Shown: positions 8,728 to 18,832, counted from the first letter of the stretch. The stretch is DNA of 64,000 bases from Pelagihabitans sp963760375 (GCA_963760375.1 CAVXCS010000003.1:1-64000); one strand, 5' to 3'. Numbers and translations: made by a program. Notes: a model not told the origin generated them from the sequence alone.

Positions 8728-9078
8728 ATGGCTTTTGAAGAATTAAAAATGGACCTCAAGGAGGCGGATGCCGATTTGAGGTCTTATTTGGAACATAGTG
8801 AAGAGCACCTGAAGCTGAAAGTCTTCAAGGTGTTTATGGTTTCCGTTACCACCGCAGCACAGGCTTTGCTGATCGGTGCGATATCGCTGTTGGCTCTTTT
8901 TATGCTCTCTTTGGCCGTATCATACGCCCTTGGGGAATTATGGAACGACATCTACCTGGGCTTTTTGGCTGTGGGACTATTTTATTTGGTCCTTGCCATC
9001 GTTTGTTATCTATTAAGGGAAAAATTGAATTCGCCCATATTAAAAAAGTTTTCTAAATATTATTTCGACGCCCTATGA
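8728..9078 (+). CDS. Phage-holin-family (Holin-X-like) membrane protein
   Basis: 116 residues with an N-terminal amphipathic helix (about 1-45) and two transmembrane helices (about 46-75 and 83-105) joined by a short loop, ending in a basic tail. This is the pattern of the superfamily III holin / DUF1469-type proteins that regularly accompany YtxH and have no connection to phage here. Its stop overlaps the next start (ATGA). Confidence 0.7.
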   Translation: MAFEELKMDLKEADADLRSYLEHSEEHLKLKVFKVFMVSVTTAAQALLIGAISLLALFMLSLAVSYALGELWNDIYLGFLAVGLFYLVLAIVCYLLREKLNSPILKKFSKYYFDAL

Positions 9079-9338
9079 ACTACCACTACAGCTCTTTCAA
9101 GGAAATCGATGAACGCCTTAGGATATTGGCCCTGCAACGGGAAATCAGCAAGGAGAGCCTAAAGCTGAACCTTTATTCTGCCAAAAGGGATATATTTCCT
9201 TCCCATATTATCAGCGGATTGAGCGGTTCGCTCCAAAAATTGGTGCTCACTTGGGTGCTTAAAACAATGGTGGCCAAGTTTCGCAAGCCCAAGGAAAAAG
9301 AAGTTTCCGAACAAACCAAGGTCGATCAACTGAACTGA
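9075..9338 (+). CDS. Small basic protein, third gene of the YtxH operon
   Basis: 87 residues, charged at both ends with a moderately hydrophobic middle (HIISGLSGSLQKLVLTWVLKTMVAKF). Such short proteins commonly close YtxH/holin-like operons, but I do not recognise a named family. The start overlaps the stop of the upstream gene by 4 bp. Its last 13 bp overlap the 3' end of the convergent regulator gene at 9326. Confidence 0.65.
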   Translation: MNYHYSSFKEIDERLRILALQREISKESLKLNLYSAKRDIFPSHIISGLSGSLQKLVLTWVLKTMVAKFRKPKEKEVSEQTKVDQLN

Positions 9339-10396
9339 GCCACTTTTTTTAGGGCCTCTTTGTCTTTCAATATGATTTTTCTTCCCTGATCGGTGGTGAT
9401 CAATCCTTCATCCTTGAAATCGGACAAGGTGCGGATCGCGGTTTCGGTCGCGGTTCCGATCATCCCGGCAAAATCTTCCCTTGGGATCCCGACTCCATTA
9501 TTCGCCCTATCCTGAACAATCCCTTTCTCGAACAACTGTAATAGTGCCTTGGCGGCCCTTTGCCGCACCGAAGCATATGCCATATCCACCAGGTGCTCTT
9601 GAACATCGATCAAATTGGCCGACATCATGGTGATGAACTTCTGCGAAATCACTTGGTTGCTGAAAAGTAGGTTGGTGAATTCCTCTTTTGGAATGGCATA
9701 CAGGTTGGCATCCTCAACCACTTTTGCCGTTTCAATATACCTTCCGTCGCTGTTGAGCAATGACAGTTGCCCTACGAAGTCGCCCGCACTGTAGATGCCC
9801 GTAACGAATTCCTTCCCTGATTCAGTGCCCACATAGGTCTTTACCGTACCACTTTCGATGAGATAGAGGGCATGGGCACCATCCCCTTCCCAAAAAACGA
9901 ATTCGTTTTTTTCATATTTTTTCAGATCGTGCGATTTGGAAAGACTTTCCAAATCGATATGATTAGAGGCCCCTTCGAGGAAGTTATTGATGCCGGAAAG
10001 GTTTTTGGCTATTTCTGTTTTCAGGAAATCGCGCTTTTGAAGGCGGCTCTGTATGGCATCCAACAATTCCTGTTCTTCAAAGGGTTTGGTTAAATAATCA
10101 TCTGCGCCGAGGTTCATCCCCTCACGGACATCGGCCCTACTGGTCTTTGCGGTTAAAAAAATAAACGGGACGCCCGCAGTACCGCCATTTTGGTTCAATT
10201 GGCGCAACACCGAATAACCATCCATTTCCGGCATCATGATATCACAGATCACAATGTCGGGCAAAAATTCAAACGCCATGGCGATACCGATTTTGCCGTT
10301 TTCCGCCGTGGCCACTTCGTAATTGGCCAATCTTAGGATTTCTGCCGTATTTTCCCGCACATCCATGTTGTCTTCAATAAGCAGTACTTTTTGCAT
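9326..10396 (-). CDS. REC-Crp fusion response regulator (partner of the LOV kinase)
   Basis: 356 residues in three parts: a receiver domain (1-120; acidic pocket E8/D9, phospho-acceptor Asp52 in CDIMMPEMDG, Lys in LTKPFE), a cyclic-nucleotide-binding-like beta-roll (about 165-275), and a Crp-type winged helix (about 285-350). The recognition helix TATETAIRTLSDF keeps the Glu and Arg that in FNR/FixK contact TGA half-sites. This predicts binding to the Box 1 palindromes (inference). It lies downstream of, and overlaps by 23 bp, the kinase gene at 10374, and the pair is itself preceded by Box 1. A close paralogue is at 59406. Confidence 0.9.
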   Translation of the reverse strand: MQKVLLIEDNMDVRENTAEILRLANYEVATAENGKIGIAMAFEFLPDIVICDIMMPEMDGYSVLRQLNQNGGTAGVPFIFLTAKTSRADVREGMNLGADDYLTKPFEEQELLDAIQSRLQKRDFLKTEIAKNLSGINNFLEGASNHIDLESLSKSHDLKKYEKNEFVFWEGDGAHALYLIESGTVKTYVGTESGKEFVTGIYSAGDFVGQLSLLNSDGRYIETAKVVEDANLYAIPKEEFTNLLFSNQVISQKFITMMSANLIDVQEHLVDMAYASVRQRAAKALLQLFEKGIVQDRANNGVGIPREDFAGMIGTATETAIRTLSDFKDEGLITTDQGRKIILKDKEALKKVAQFS

Positions 10397-12932
10397 CTTC
10401 TTTTAAATTTAATGGAATTTCAATGGTAAAGGTGCTTCCCTTACCCACCTCACTTTCAAAATCGATGGTACCGCCCACCAGGTCGATGTATTGCTTCACG
10501 ATATGCAGGCCCAGTCCCGTACCTTGAATATTGGCCGCATTGGCGGCCCTAAAAAACCGATCGAACAGGTTTTTCTGCTCTGCTACCGGAATACCGATTC
10601 CCCGATCGATCACTTCGATTTTGGCACGGCCCCGTTCGCTCGACACCAGACAGGTGATTTCTTGATCCTCGTTCGAATATTTTATGGCATTCGACAATAA
10701 GTTGTTGATCATATGGCCCAGCATCTTTTTATCGGAACAAGTGATGATTGGATCTGCGGACGTTTTCAAGACCAATTGCTGACCCTCTTTTTTGTTGATT
10801 TCCATCTCTTCCATCAAGGATTTGATATAAGAGGAAATATCAAAATATTCCGGTTTGGGCTTCACCTTGCCTTCTTCCAACTTGCTCAAGGAAAGGAAAT
10901 CATTGAGAATGACCACCAAATTTTTGACGTTCGCTTTGATCCTGTCAACATGTTTCTCCCTTCTCTCCTCCTTACCAGGTTCATTTTGTTTGCCGATAAG
11001 AATGGCGGAGGAAAGGATGGCACTCAATGGGGTACGGAATTCATGGGAGGCCATCGATATGAAGCGCGATTTTAATTCGTTGAGTTCCCTTTCGCTGATC
11101 AGTGCCTTGAGCAATTCATCCTGTACCATTTTTTGATCGGTGATATTGCTATATACAAACAGGCCCCATACTATTTTGTCATCGGAATAGAGGGGAGTTG
11201 AATTGATCGAATAGACGTTTTCGTTGTATGTGATCTCATCGGTGGCATGTTCGCCGCTTAGGGTTTGAAGCACCAGGGCTTGGATTCTTTCGATTTGGGC
11301 CGTGGAAAATTCCGGGATATCCTCTAGGCGTTTTCCCTCCAAATCGCTCTTTTTTAGATGCAACCGCTCCAATTCTTCCCCTTCAACATACACAATTTCA
11401 AGATTTTGATTGAAGACGACAATGATACCTTTTGGAAAATTTTGGGCGATTGCCGAAATCAATGTTTGGCTCCTTAGCGCTTTGTCCTCAGCGATTTGGG
11501 TTTCCTTGATTTGATCTTCCAAATTAAGATTGCTCTCCTTCAATTGCTGCACCGTCGCATTCAGTTCCCCGGTACGTGCCCGTACTTGGTCTTCCAGGTT
11601 TTGGGTATATTTTTCCAATTTCCTTTGACTGGCCTCCAATTCGATTCCGATTTGATTTTGGTGGATGGCCAAAGCCGCCAGTTGTGAAAGATCGGCCATG
11701 ATTTCCCTATCGGTTTTAAGCGGAATTTTAGGGGATTCACAATACACCGAAAAGGTACCCAGCACCTCTTGATTCTTTGAAATAATGGGTATTGACCAGC
11801 AAGATTTCAAGTTGTTTTCAAGGGCAGTTTCATGATAGGCCTTCCAATAGGGATCTTTTGCAAAATCGGGCACGAACACCTCTCTTTTGGTGTAGGCCGA
11901 TACACCGCAGGAACACCCTTCGGGACCCACTGGCATTCCCTCCAAGGCTTTTTGCAAGGCCTTGGGCAAACTTGGGGCCGCCAATTGGTGCAAGGTGCCC
12001 TTTTTGTGGTCAAGAACCGTAATGCTCGCCATACAGCCCTGAAAATGCGCTTCTGCAGCCCTGACAATATAATTTGCAATGACTTTGAGGGGTTGGTCCA
12101 TCGCGATTTTCTCCAAGATCCTTCGGATATCATCTTTAAGTTGCAGGGCCTTTTTCTCCTTGGTCACATCATGCTGTACGCCGATAAAATGGGTCAGGTT
12201 TTGTTCTTGGTCATATACCGGGGTAATGGTGAGTTCGTTCCAGAACAGGGTGCCATCTTTGCGGTAATTTCGAAGTACCACCTTACAGTCGTTCCCTTTT
12301 TTGATGGCTTTTCGCAGTCTTTTCAAAGCGGGTTGATTTCGATCTCCGTTTTGTAAAAAGCGGCAGTTACGACCCAAAACTTCACTGTTTCGGTATCCCG
12401 TCATGCGGCTAAAGGCCGGGTTGCTATAGATAACGGGCATTTCGGGATCAAGCGCATCCGCTATCAAAATACCGTTGCCGGCAGCGTTCAGGGCCCTGTT
12501 GCGAACATCAAGGGAATTTTGTACCGATAGTGTATGGGCCACCGATTTGGCCATGGTCGATATTCCTTTGAAGGTATCATGGGTGCGGTTCACAAAGGCA
12601 AGCGCTATAGGTTGCTCTTTTTGGCGCAACGACACCAACTTGAGCTTCAAGTTCATAGGGTTGTCTTCTTTGTCATGGCCCACGAATTCAAGGCTGGCAT
12701 CACCGTTGAGCTGTCGCAATTGGTCCAAGAGCGCCTTGCGATCGGCTTTTGCGATGTGGTCCACCAATTTTCGACCCGCCATTTGATTGGAGGCGTACCC
12801 GAATAAGTTCAAAAAGGAGGGATTGGCCATAACGATCTTGCTGTTCAAATCAAGAAGGCCGACCGCTTCCGAACCGTAGTCGAAGACGTGCTTAAAAATA
12901 ACCGAATCTGTAATTTGTGCCATCATGTTCAA
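10374..12932 (-). CDS. PAS-LOV-GAF-PAS hybrid sensor histidine kinase
   Basis: 852 residues, no membrane segment, so a cytoplasmic sensor. In order: PAS (about 10-115), LOV domain (about 145-260), GAF (about 268-430), coiled coil, PAS (about 490-600), HisKA with His630 in MASHEFRTPL, and HATPase (NAIKYS, DRGIGIP, GTGLGLHIV). The LOV domain has the full photoactive set: Cys190 in GRNCRFLQ, Asn222 in RNYRKDG, Asn232 in FWNEL and Gln253 in FIGVQ. Blue light is therefore a likely input, by knowledge of the family; the GAF and other PAS domains may sense further cues. Its stop overlaps the start of the REC-Crp gene. M3 or M4 may be the real start. Confidence 0.92.
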   Translation of the reverse strand: MNMMAQITDSVIFKHVFDYGSEAVGLLDLNSKIVMANPSFLNLFGYASNQMAGRKLVDHIAKADRKALLDQLRQLNGDASLEFVGHDKEDNPMNLKLKLVSLRQKEQPIALAFVNRTHDTFKGISTMAKSVAHTLSVQNSLDVRNRALNAAGNGILIADALDPEMPVIYSNPAFSRMTGYRNSEVLGRNCRFLQNGDRNQPALKRLRKAIKKGNDCKVVLRNYRKDGTLFWNELTITPVYDQEQNLTHFIGVQHDVTKEKKALQLKDDIRRILEKIAMDQPLKVIANYIVRAAEAHFQGCMASITVLDHKKGTLHQLAAPSLPKALQKALEGMPVGPEGCSCGVSAYTKREVFVPDFAKDPYWKAYHETALENNLKSCWSIPIISKNQEVLGTFSVYCESPKIPLKTDREIMADLSQLAALAIHQNQIGIELEASQRKLEKYTQNLEDQVRARTGELNATVQQLKESNLNLEDQIKETQIAEDKALRSQTLISAIAQNFPKGIIVVFNQNLEIVYVEGEELERLHLKKSDLEGKRLEDIPEFSTAQIERIQALVLQTLSGEHATDEITYNENVYSINSTPLYSDDKIVWGLFVYSNITDQKMVQDELLKALISERELNELKSRFISMASHEFRTPLSAILSSAILIGKQNEPGKEERREKHVDRIKANVKNLVVILNDFLSLSKLEEGKVKPKPEYFDISSYIKSLMEEMEINKKEGQQLVLKTSADPIITCSDKKMLGHMINNLLSNAIKYSNEDQEITCLVSSERGRAKIEVIDRGIGIPVAEQKNLFDRFFRAANAANIQGTGLGLHIVKQYIDLVGGTIDFESEVGKGSTFTIEIPLNLKEDAKSTAY

Positions 12933-13055
12933 AAAGGCGGCGAAAACCGATTGTTTTTTGCATTTTTGCCATTATCGGGTTTCCATTTACCTGTGAACCG
13001 GAAAAATAGCTTGGTAACAGGCGTTGGATTTCCAAAATGGTAATTCCCCGCAGTT

Positions 13056-13098
13056 CAAATGTATCATAGCTATCTCCGTATTAAAATGATATTGGTCA
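13056..13098 (-). promoter_or_regulatory. Box 1 promoter of the LOV kinase/REC-Crp operon
   Basis: TGATATTGGTCA (13087-13098) with a perfect -7 element TACATTTG read on the minus strand at 13063-13056, standard 23-bp gap. The leader to the ATG at 12932 would be about 115 nt. Since the operon encodes a regulator predicted to bind Box 1, this implies autoregulation. Confidence 0.7.
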
Positions 13099-13180
13099 GC
13101 ATAGCTATAAAGCTTTGGGCCGAATAATCGGGTCTGTGATGCGCGGTCGTATTTTATATCACAATTAAAATGAATCAACC

Positions 13181-13939
13181 ATGAACACAGGATTGGTGCT
13201 TTCAGGGGGCGGGGTGCGCGGCATGGCCCATATTGGAGCCATTAAAGCCCTTGAAGAACACGGTGTCAAGCCCAATTATATAGCCGGCACCAGCGCAGGC
13301 GCCATCGTGGGCGCCTTATATGCCGGTGGTTATGGTTGGGAAACCATCTTCGATTTTTTTAAATCGATCGACCTGTTTTCCATCAATAAATATGCGTTGA
13401 ACAAGCCGGGCTTTGTCGATACCGAAAAATTCTATGATCGTTTTACCCCTTTCTTTCCCCAGGATGATTTCGATACCCTAAAAATGCCGCTTTACATCAC
13501 GGCCACCGACATATTGAAGGGCACCCTTAAAGTGTTCCATCAAGGCGAACTTATTCGTCCCATTTTGGCTTCCGCCGCTTTTCCGGGCATGTTTACCCCG
13601 GTCGAGATCAATGGGGCCTATTATGTGGATGGCGGTACCCTCAATAATTTTCCTGTAGACCTGATCAAAGGTTTTTGCGAACATATCGTCGGGGTTTATG
13701 TGAACCCGTTTGATAAAGTGGAAATCGGCGATTTGAAGCATTCCTACAATATTTTGGAACGCGCTTATAAGATTAGGTCCACCCGCGATTCAGAATCCAA
13801 ATTTATCGATTGCGATATGTTGATTTGCCCACAGGACCTGAGCAATTATAGTACCTTTTCGACAAAAAATATGGATACCATCTTCAAGTTGGGGTATAAA
13901 GCTGCCAAAGAGGCATTGGAGGACGCTGATGGTTTTTAA
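13181..13939 (+). CDS. Patatin-like phospholipase
   Basis: 252 residues of the RssA/patatin serine hydrolase family. The oxyanion-hole glycines GGGVRGMAH, the nucleophile elbow GTSAG and the catalytic Asp in VDGG are all present, so the Ser-Asp dyad is intact. No signal peptide; cytoplasmic acyl hydrolase with unknown lipid substrate. It is divergent from the LOV kinase operon; the shared intergenic region has a Box 1 promoter only toward the kinase. Confidence 0.88.
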   Translation: MNTGLVLSGGGVRGMAHIGAIKALEEHGVKPNYIAGTSAGAIVGALYAGGYGWETIFDFFKSIDLFSINKYALNKPGFVDTEKFYDRFTPFFPQDDFDTLKMPLYITATDILKGTLKVFHQGELIRPILASAAFPGMFTPVEINGAYYVDGGTLNNFPVDLIKGFCEHIVGVYVNPFDKVEIGDLKHSYNILERAYKIRSTRDSESKFIDCDMLICPQDLSNYSTFSTKNMDTIFKLGYKAAKEALEDADGF

Positions 13940-14106
13940 ATGCCCGAGAAAACACTTTCCGTTGTTGCCGAAGCCCTTAATGGGCCCAAAGATTAAGAAG
14001 CTCGTTTTAAGGGAACGCGATGGGTATAGCTACTTTCTTGCCAAAATCGCATGAAATCCAAACTACATTGATACCCCCAGTTGCGTTAAATGGAATTGAT
14101 TCCTAT

Positions 14107-16755
14107 TTAGGATTTAGGGAAAAAGTTGCCGATCCGTTTGATGGACTGGGCCATGAGCAGCGAACCAAGTGCAAACAGCGCGATATACGAATATTGACTT
14201 AAGGTAAGGTGGGTCAAGGCGAGGGCTTCGGCAACAACGGGAATTACCGACACCGCAAAGGTCAAAAATGCACATAGCACAATAGCGGCCCAAACCCAAG
14301 GGTTGGCCGTGACCTCATTTTTGAAGAATGACCCCCCGCTTTTTGGAATATTGAAAAGATTGAGCAATTGGGCGAGTATTAAAGTGAAGAATGCCATATT
14401 ATTGATCAAACCCGGTTCGAGCTTTAGGGTAAAGTAGCCGAAGGCGGTGATACCAAGTACGGCAGTGCTGATCGATAACCCATAGATCAATATTGCATAC
14501 CAATGCGCTGGTGTTAAAATGGGCTCATCGGGTTTTCTTGGAGGGGTTTGCATCAGTGTGGGATCGCCTTTACCAAGGCCCAAAGCAAGGGCGGGAAAAA
14601 TATCGGTGATCAGGTTCAGGAACAAAATCTGTAATGGCAGCAAAGGGGAGGGGAGGTTGATCAAGGCGGCGATTCCCACGGAAACAATTTCGGCCAGATT
14701 GCTCGAAAGCAGGTATACCACAAACTGCCGAATGTTATGATAGATGACCCTGCCTTGTTGAATGGCCAACTCGATGGCCGTAAATTTATCGTTCTTCAGG
14801 ATCATATCGGCGGCCTCACGAGCCGCCTCGGTACCACGGATGCCCATGGCGATGCCAATATCGGCCTTTCGCAAAGCGGGAACATCGTTGATGCCGTCAC
14901 CTATCATGGCCACCACATTGTTATTGGCTTGAAAGAATTGTATCAACTTCAATTTTTGTTCCGGGACCACCCTTGCAAAAACCACCGTATTCATCAGGGC
15001 CGAGGTCATCTTGGTATCCAACGCAGCTTTGATCGGCAGTTCATTGCCATGCCTAACAAATCGATGGGCGTCATCTTTGGTCAAAAGGCCAATTTCCTGT
15101 GCTATTTTTATGGCGGTGCCCATATGGTCCCCAGTCATCATAACGACCCGTATCCCGGCTTTTTTGTAGACTTCGATTGTATGTTTTACATCTTGCCTGG
15201 CCGGGTCGATAAAGCCTATGACCCCCAAAAAGGTAAGGTCGTTCAAGATTGCATCCCTTTCCGGCTCCTCTTTGGAGACCCTGGAGGCGAATGCAATGGT
15301 ACGCAATCCTTGGGAGGCCAGAGCATCCACCTTTGTCAACCAAGCTTCTTTTGAATTGAAGGCTTGGGCGGTATCCTTTTCGAGTATGGTATCACAGCAT
15401 GCCACAATGCCCTCAAAGGCCCCTTTTACATAGGTATGGTAGGCATTTTGGCCCCGGTTCACGGTGGCCATCAATTTGCGATCGGTATTGAAGGGGAGCT
15501 GTTTTAATTCCACATTGTTTTTTTGGGCTTCTTTTGGGTCATAGCCGAGGTTGCTCGCAAAATCGATCAAGGCCTGATCTATGGTATCCCTGTGCGCATG
15601 TTCGTCGGCCAGGGCAACATCGTTGCAAAGCATACAGGCCATGATGATTTCTTGGTACGCACGGTTATCGACGGGCATTTCGGCCATGGACTTGGTGTTG
15701 AGCCCGGTAATCGAACGCCCATCGTACAATAGGGTGTGTACCCTTAGCAGGTCTTCTGTTAAGGTACCCGTTTTATCGGTACAGATGATGTTTGTAGCAC
15801 CAAGGGTCTCTACCGCTTTGAGGTTCTTGATGATGAGCTGTTTTTTTGACAAGCGTACCATCCCCCTGGCCAGGGCGATCGTGGCAACGATCGGTAGGCC
15901 CTCGGGTATCGTTGCAACGGCAAGGGCCAAAGCGGTCTCCAACATCAAAAAGAATGCTTTACCCTGAACATATCCGGTAATCATGATAAGTACGGCCAAA
16001 ACCAGGGTCAACACGATCAACTTTTTGCTGAGCTTGTTGAGCTTCTTTTCGAGGGGGGTGCGCTCTTCGGTGGCCTCCATGGCCATTTGATGGATTTTTC
16101 CCAGTTGTGTTCCCTTGCCGGTGGCGGTGACGATGGCTTTCCCGGTGCCACCGGTGACAACGGTACCCCTAAAAACCATGTTGGTTTGCCCGGTCAAAGG
16201 CGTTTTTTGCGATACTGCTGCGGTCCTTTTTTCGATGTCGACGCTTTCCCCGGTTAGGGCAGATTCCCTGACCAAAAGATTTTCTTGTGACAGCAGACGG
16301 GCATCGGCCGTAACGATATTGCCCACATCGAGAAGAACGATATCTCCGGGCACCAACAAGGAATCGCGAATGCTGCAAATTTCCCCGGATCTGATCACGC
16401 GGGCCATTGTCTGGCCCAGTTGACGTAACGATTCCAGGGAACGCACCGCCTGTAATTCCATAAAGTAACCGATGGCCACCGTGATCAAGATCACAATGGC
16501 AATGGCCGATCCTTCGGCCCAATCCTCGAACAGGAAGGCCAAAACCGCGGCGGCACCTAAGATGTAAATAATGGGATCTGTGAACTGTTCGACAAGAAGG
16601 CGGCTCCTCTTTTTTGGCCTTGTTTCGGGCAGCTGATTATTGCCAAGTTGTGCGAGACGATTGGAGGCCTCTTCTTGGGTCAAGCCATATTCCCCATCAC
16701 TTTTTAAGTGTTGAACAACATCCAATATGGTCAGGGAGAATGGGTATTTGATCAT
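14107..16755 (-). CDS. P-type cation ATPase (Ca2+/H+-type, PacL-like)
   Basis: 882 residues from the start chosen. Present are the N-terminal cation-ATPase domain, the TGES actuator motif (SALTGESVDIEK), the PEGLP membrane motif typical of P2-type pumps (VATIPEGLPIVATIA), the phosphorylation site CTDKTGTLTEDL, and the hinge GDGINDVPALRKAD. It exports cations, with Ca2+ or Mn2+ the usual substrate; specificity cannot be set from the sequence alone. The frame is open to 16809, but a -7-like TAAATTTA at 16804-16797 would place the transcript start after that ATG, so 16755 is preferred. A related pump is at 48065. Confidence 0.88.
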   Translation of the reverse strand: MIKYPFSLTILDVVQHLKSDGEYGLTQEEASNRLAQLGNNQLPETRPKKRSRLLVEQFTDPIIYILGAAAVLAFLFEDWAEGSAIAIVILITVAIGYFMELQAVRSLESLRQLGQTMARVIRSGEICSIRDSLLVPGDIVLLDVGNIVTADARLLSQENLLVRESALTGESVDIEKRTAAVSQKTPLTGQTNMVFRGTVVTGGTGKAIVTATGKGTQLGKIHQMAMEATEERTPLEKKLNKLSKKLIVLTLVLAVLIMITGYVQGKAFFLMLETALALAVATIPEGLPIVATIALARGMVRLSKKQLIIKNLKAVETLGATNIICTDKTGTLTEDLLRVHTLLYDGRSITGLNTKSMAEMPVDNRAYQEIIMACMLCNDVALADEHAHRDTIDQALIDFASNLGYDPKEAQKNNVELKQLPFNTDRKLMATVNRGQNAYHTYVKGAFEGIVACCDTILEKDTAQAFNSKEAWLTKVDALASQGLRTIAFASRVSKEEPERDAILNDLTFLGVIGFIDPARQDVKHTIEVYKKAGIRVVMMTGDHMGTAIKIAQEIGLLTKDDAHRFVRHGNELPIKAALDTKMTSALMNTVVFARVVPEQKLKLIQFFQANNNVVAMIGDGINDVPALRKADIGIAMGIRGTEAAREAADMILKNDKFTAIELAIQQGRVIYHNIRQFVVYLLSSNLAEIVSVGIAALINLPSPLLPLQILFLNLITDIFPALALGLGKGDPTLMQTPPRKPDEPILTPAHWYAILIYGLSISTAVLGITAFGYFTLKLEPGLINNMAFFTLILAQLLNLFNIPKSGGSFFKNEVTANPWVWAAIVLCAFLTFAVSVIPVVAEALALTHLTLSQYSYIALFALGSLLMAQSIKRIGNFFPKS

Positions 16756-16930
16756 TTTTTGGTCGCGATCGATAAGTTTTCCTTGGAAAGCCCTTTTAAA
16801 TTTAGCCAAAATAACAATGCCCTCCTATCTTTCCCAAAGTAACATGGACGCTTTTTTTGGAATCGACAAAAGGGCATTTTAAAAATCTATGGCAGCCCAT
16901 TCGTGATGCTTGCCACAGTATTTCACGTCA

Positions 16931-17395
16931 TTATGAGATTTCAATCTTTTTGGACGGTTTTTTCTTGGCTTCTTCTTTTTTGGCCAGGTTAAAGCACAGA
17001 ATGCCATCCTTGTAGGAGGCCTTGATGGCTTCTTCCTTTACGTTCTCAGGCAACTGCAACGACCTTTCAAAAGCATTGTAACTGAATTCCTGACGGGTAT
17101 AGTCTTTTTCTTTCTCTTCTTTGGAGGTCGATTTTTCGGCCGAGATGTTCAAACAGCCATCGTCGATGGTCACATTGAAATCTTTTTTGGAGAAACCGGG
17201 TGCGGCCAGTTCAATTTCGAATTTTTCGTCGGTCTCTTTGATGTTCAGGGCTGGTTCTGAGGTTTTGCCGTTCCAAAAACGATCGGGCGGCATATTTCTG
17301 ACCCAGTTGCGATTGTCGAAGAAATCATCGATATCAAAAAAGTCTTGAGGTACGAGATTTCCAAAAGGCCTTCTTCTAACTTTTACTAGTGACAT
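16931..17395 (-). CDS. Small heat shock protein, Hsp20 family
   Basis: 154 residues. The alpha-crystallin domain covers about 48-140 (PALNIKETDEKFEIELAAPGFSKKDFNVTIDDG, then FERSLQLPENV and an A-x-(Y)KDGIL motif), with a Lys-rich C-terminal tail KKPSKKIEIS carrying an IEI anchor. It is a holdase chaperone that binds unfolding proteins. A Box 1 promoter stands upstream, as hsp20/acr stands under DosR in mycobacteria. Confidence 0.93.
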   Translation of the reverse strand: MSLVKVRRRPFGNLVPQDFFDIDDFFDNRNWVRNMPPDRFWNGKTSEPALNIKETDEKFEIELAAPGFSKKDFNVTIDDGCLNISAEKSTSKEEKEKDYTRQEFSYNAFERSLQLPENVKEEAIKASYKDGILCFNLAKKEEAKKKPSKKIEIS

Positions 17396-17430
17396 GGTAT
17401 GATATGTTTAGGTTAAACAATTTGATACCA

Positions 17431-17473
17431 CTAAAGTACGTACAGCGCCACCTCGGCAAAATGACCTAGGTCA
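17431..17473 (-). promoter_or_regulatory. Box 1 promoter of hsp20
   Basis: The perfect palindrome TGACCTAGGTCA (17462-17473) with a -7-like TACTTTAG on the minus strand at 17438-17431, standard 23-bp gap. The predicted start is about 28 bases before the ATG. Confidence 0.72.
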
Positions 17474-17615
17474 GGGCCAGCACATTTCCATAAAAACCCA
17501 ACTGGGTCTTCAAATAACCTTATCTTTAGCTGTGGCATTTGGCAAGTGGCGATCCTCATGAACGTAGCGATTCAATGCCAAACCATCACCGTTTGCGATA
17601 CAAAAAAATGGACCT

Positions 17616-18807
17616 TTGAAATATATTACCCGAACGGTTTGGATCTTATCGTGCATCAGCCTGTTTACCGATATGGCCAGCGAAATGCTGTATCCCATCC
17701 TGCCCATCTATTTAAAGTCCATCGGTTTTTCGGTAGTATTGATCGGGGTACTCGAAGGCATTGCCGAGGCCACCGCCGGTTTGAGCAAGGGCTATTTTGG
17801 CAAAAGATCCGATGTTTCCGGCAAAAGGGTCCCCTTTGTTCAGTTGGGATATGCCCTGAGTGCGGTCTCCAAACCCATGATGGCCCTCTTTGTTTTTCCG
17901 TTATGGATCTTTTTTTCACGAACACTCGATCGGCTGGGAAAGGGGATCCGGACCGGGGCAAGGGATGCCCTGCTTTCCCAAGAGGCCACGGAGCGGAACA
18001 AGGGAAAAATATTCGGACTGCACCGGGCCATGGATACCTTGGGCGCCGTCATCGGCCCCGCACTGGCCCTCTTGTACCTCTATTTCTTTCCGGAAGATTA
18101 CAAAACCTTGTTTTTCATCGCCTTTGTGCCCGGGGTGCTGGCCGTTTTGACAAGTTCCTTACTGAAAGACCATAAAAAGATGCTGTCGGGAAAAGAAAAA
18201 AGACCGGTACCTTTTTTTTCATTTTTGGGCTATTGGAAGCAGAGTCCCCCAATCTACCGCAAATTGGTCTATCGGTCTGCTGGCGTTTGCCCTGATCAAC
18301 AGTTCCGATGTTTTTCTGTTATTGAAGGCCAAGGAAGCCGGGCTGGATGACACGGCAGTGGTGGGGGTGTATATTTTTTATAACCTGGTATATGCTGCGT
18401 TCTCCTTTCCTGTGGGCGCCATGGCAGATAATATCGGGTTGCGGACCATGTTCATCATCGGCCTGGGCTTGTTTGCCATCGTTTATTTTGGGATGGGGCT
18501 AAGTACCGATCCCTACATCGTAGCGGCCATGTTTTTCCTCTATGGCATCTATGCGGCAGCCAACGAAGGGATTTCAAAGGCATGGATCAGCAATATTTCC
18601 GAAAAAAAGGACACTGCGACCGCCATTGGAACCTATGCGGGGTTCCAGAGTATTTGCACCATGGTGGCCAGTGCATCGGCTGGACTTATTTGGTTCCAAT
18701 TTGGGGCAAGCATGGCATTTATGTTCACCGGGGCGATGACCTTGGCCATCATAGGTTACTTCCTTGTTTTTGTGCTGCCCGTTAAAAGCAACCTGCAGCA
18801 AGGTTAA
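17616..18807 (+). pseudogene. MFS transporter with one frameshift
   Basis: Read through one frameshift this is a 396-residue major-facilitator transporter of about 12 membrane segments. The first half (to about 18265) has motif-A-like GKRSDVSGKR and LDRLGKGIRTGARDAL; the second half resumes in another frame at about 18268 (IGLLAFALINSSDVFLL) and runs to the stop at 18807. The break fits one extra base in TTGGTCT at 18264-18270, and the total length (1192 bp) is one base over a multiple of three. It may be a true pseudogene or a sequencing error; neighbouring upp is also frameshifted. Confidence 0.75.
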
Positions 18808-18832
18808 AGAGGAAGGCAAGCGTGGTGGAAAT

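Noticed and set aside
8728..9078. Holin-like protein as evidence of a prophage
   Set aside because: No other phage gene is present, and the YtxH/holin-like pair is a usual chromosomal stress operon.
12987..13178. 63-codon minus-strand frame between the LOV kinase and patatin genes
   Set aside because: It covers the Box 1 promoter region and has no protein-like pattern.
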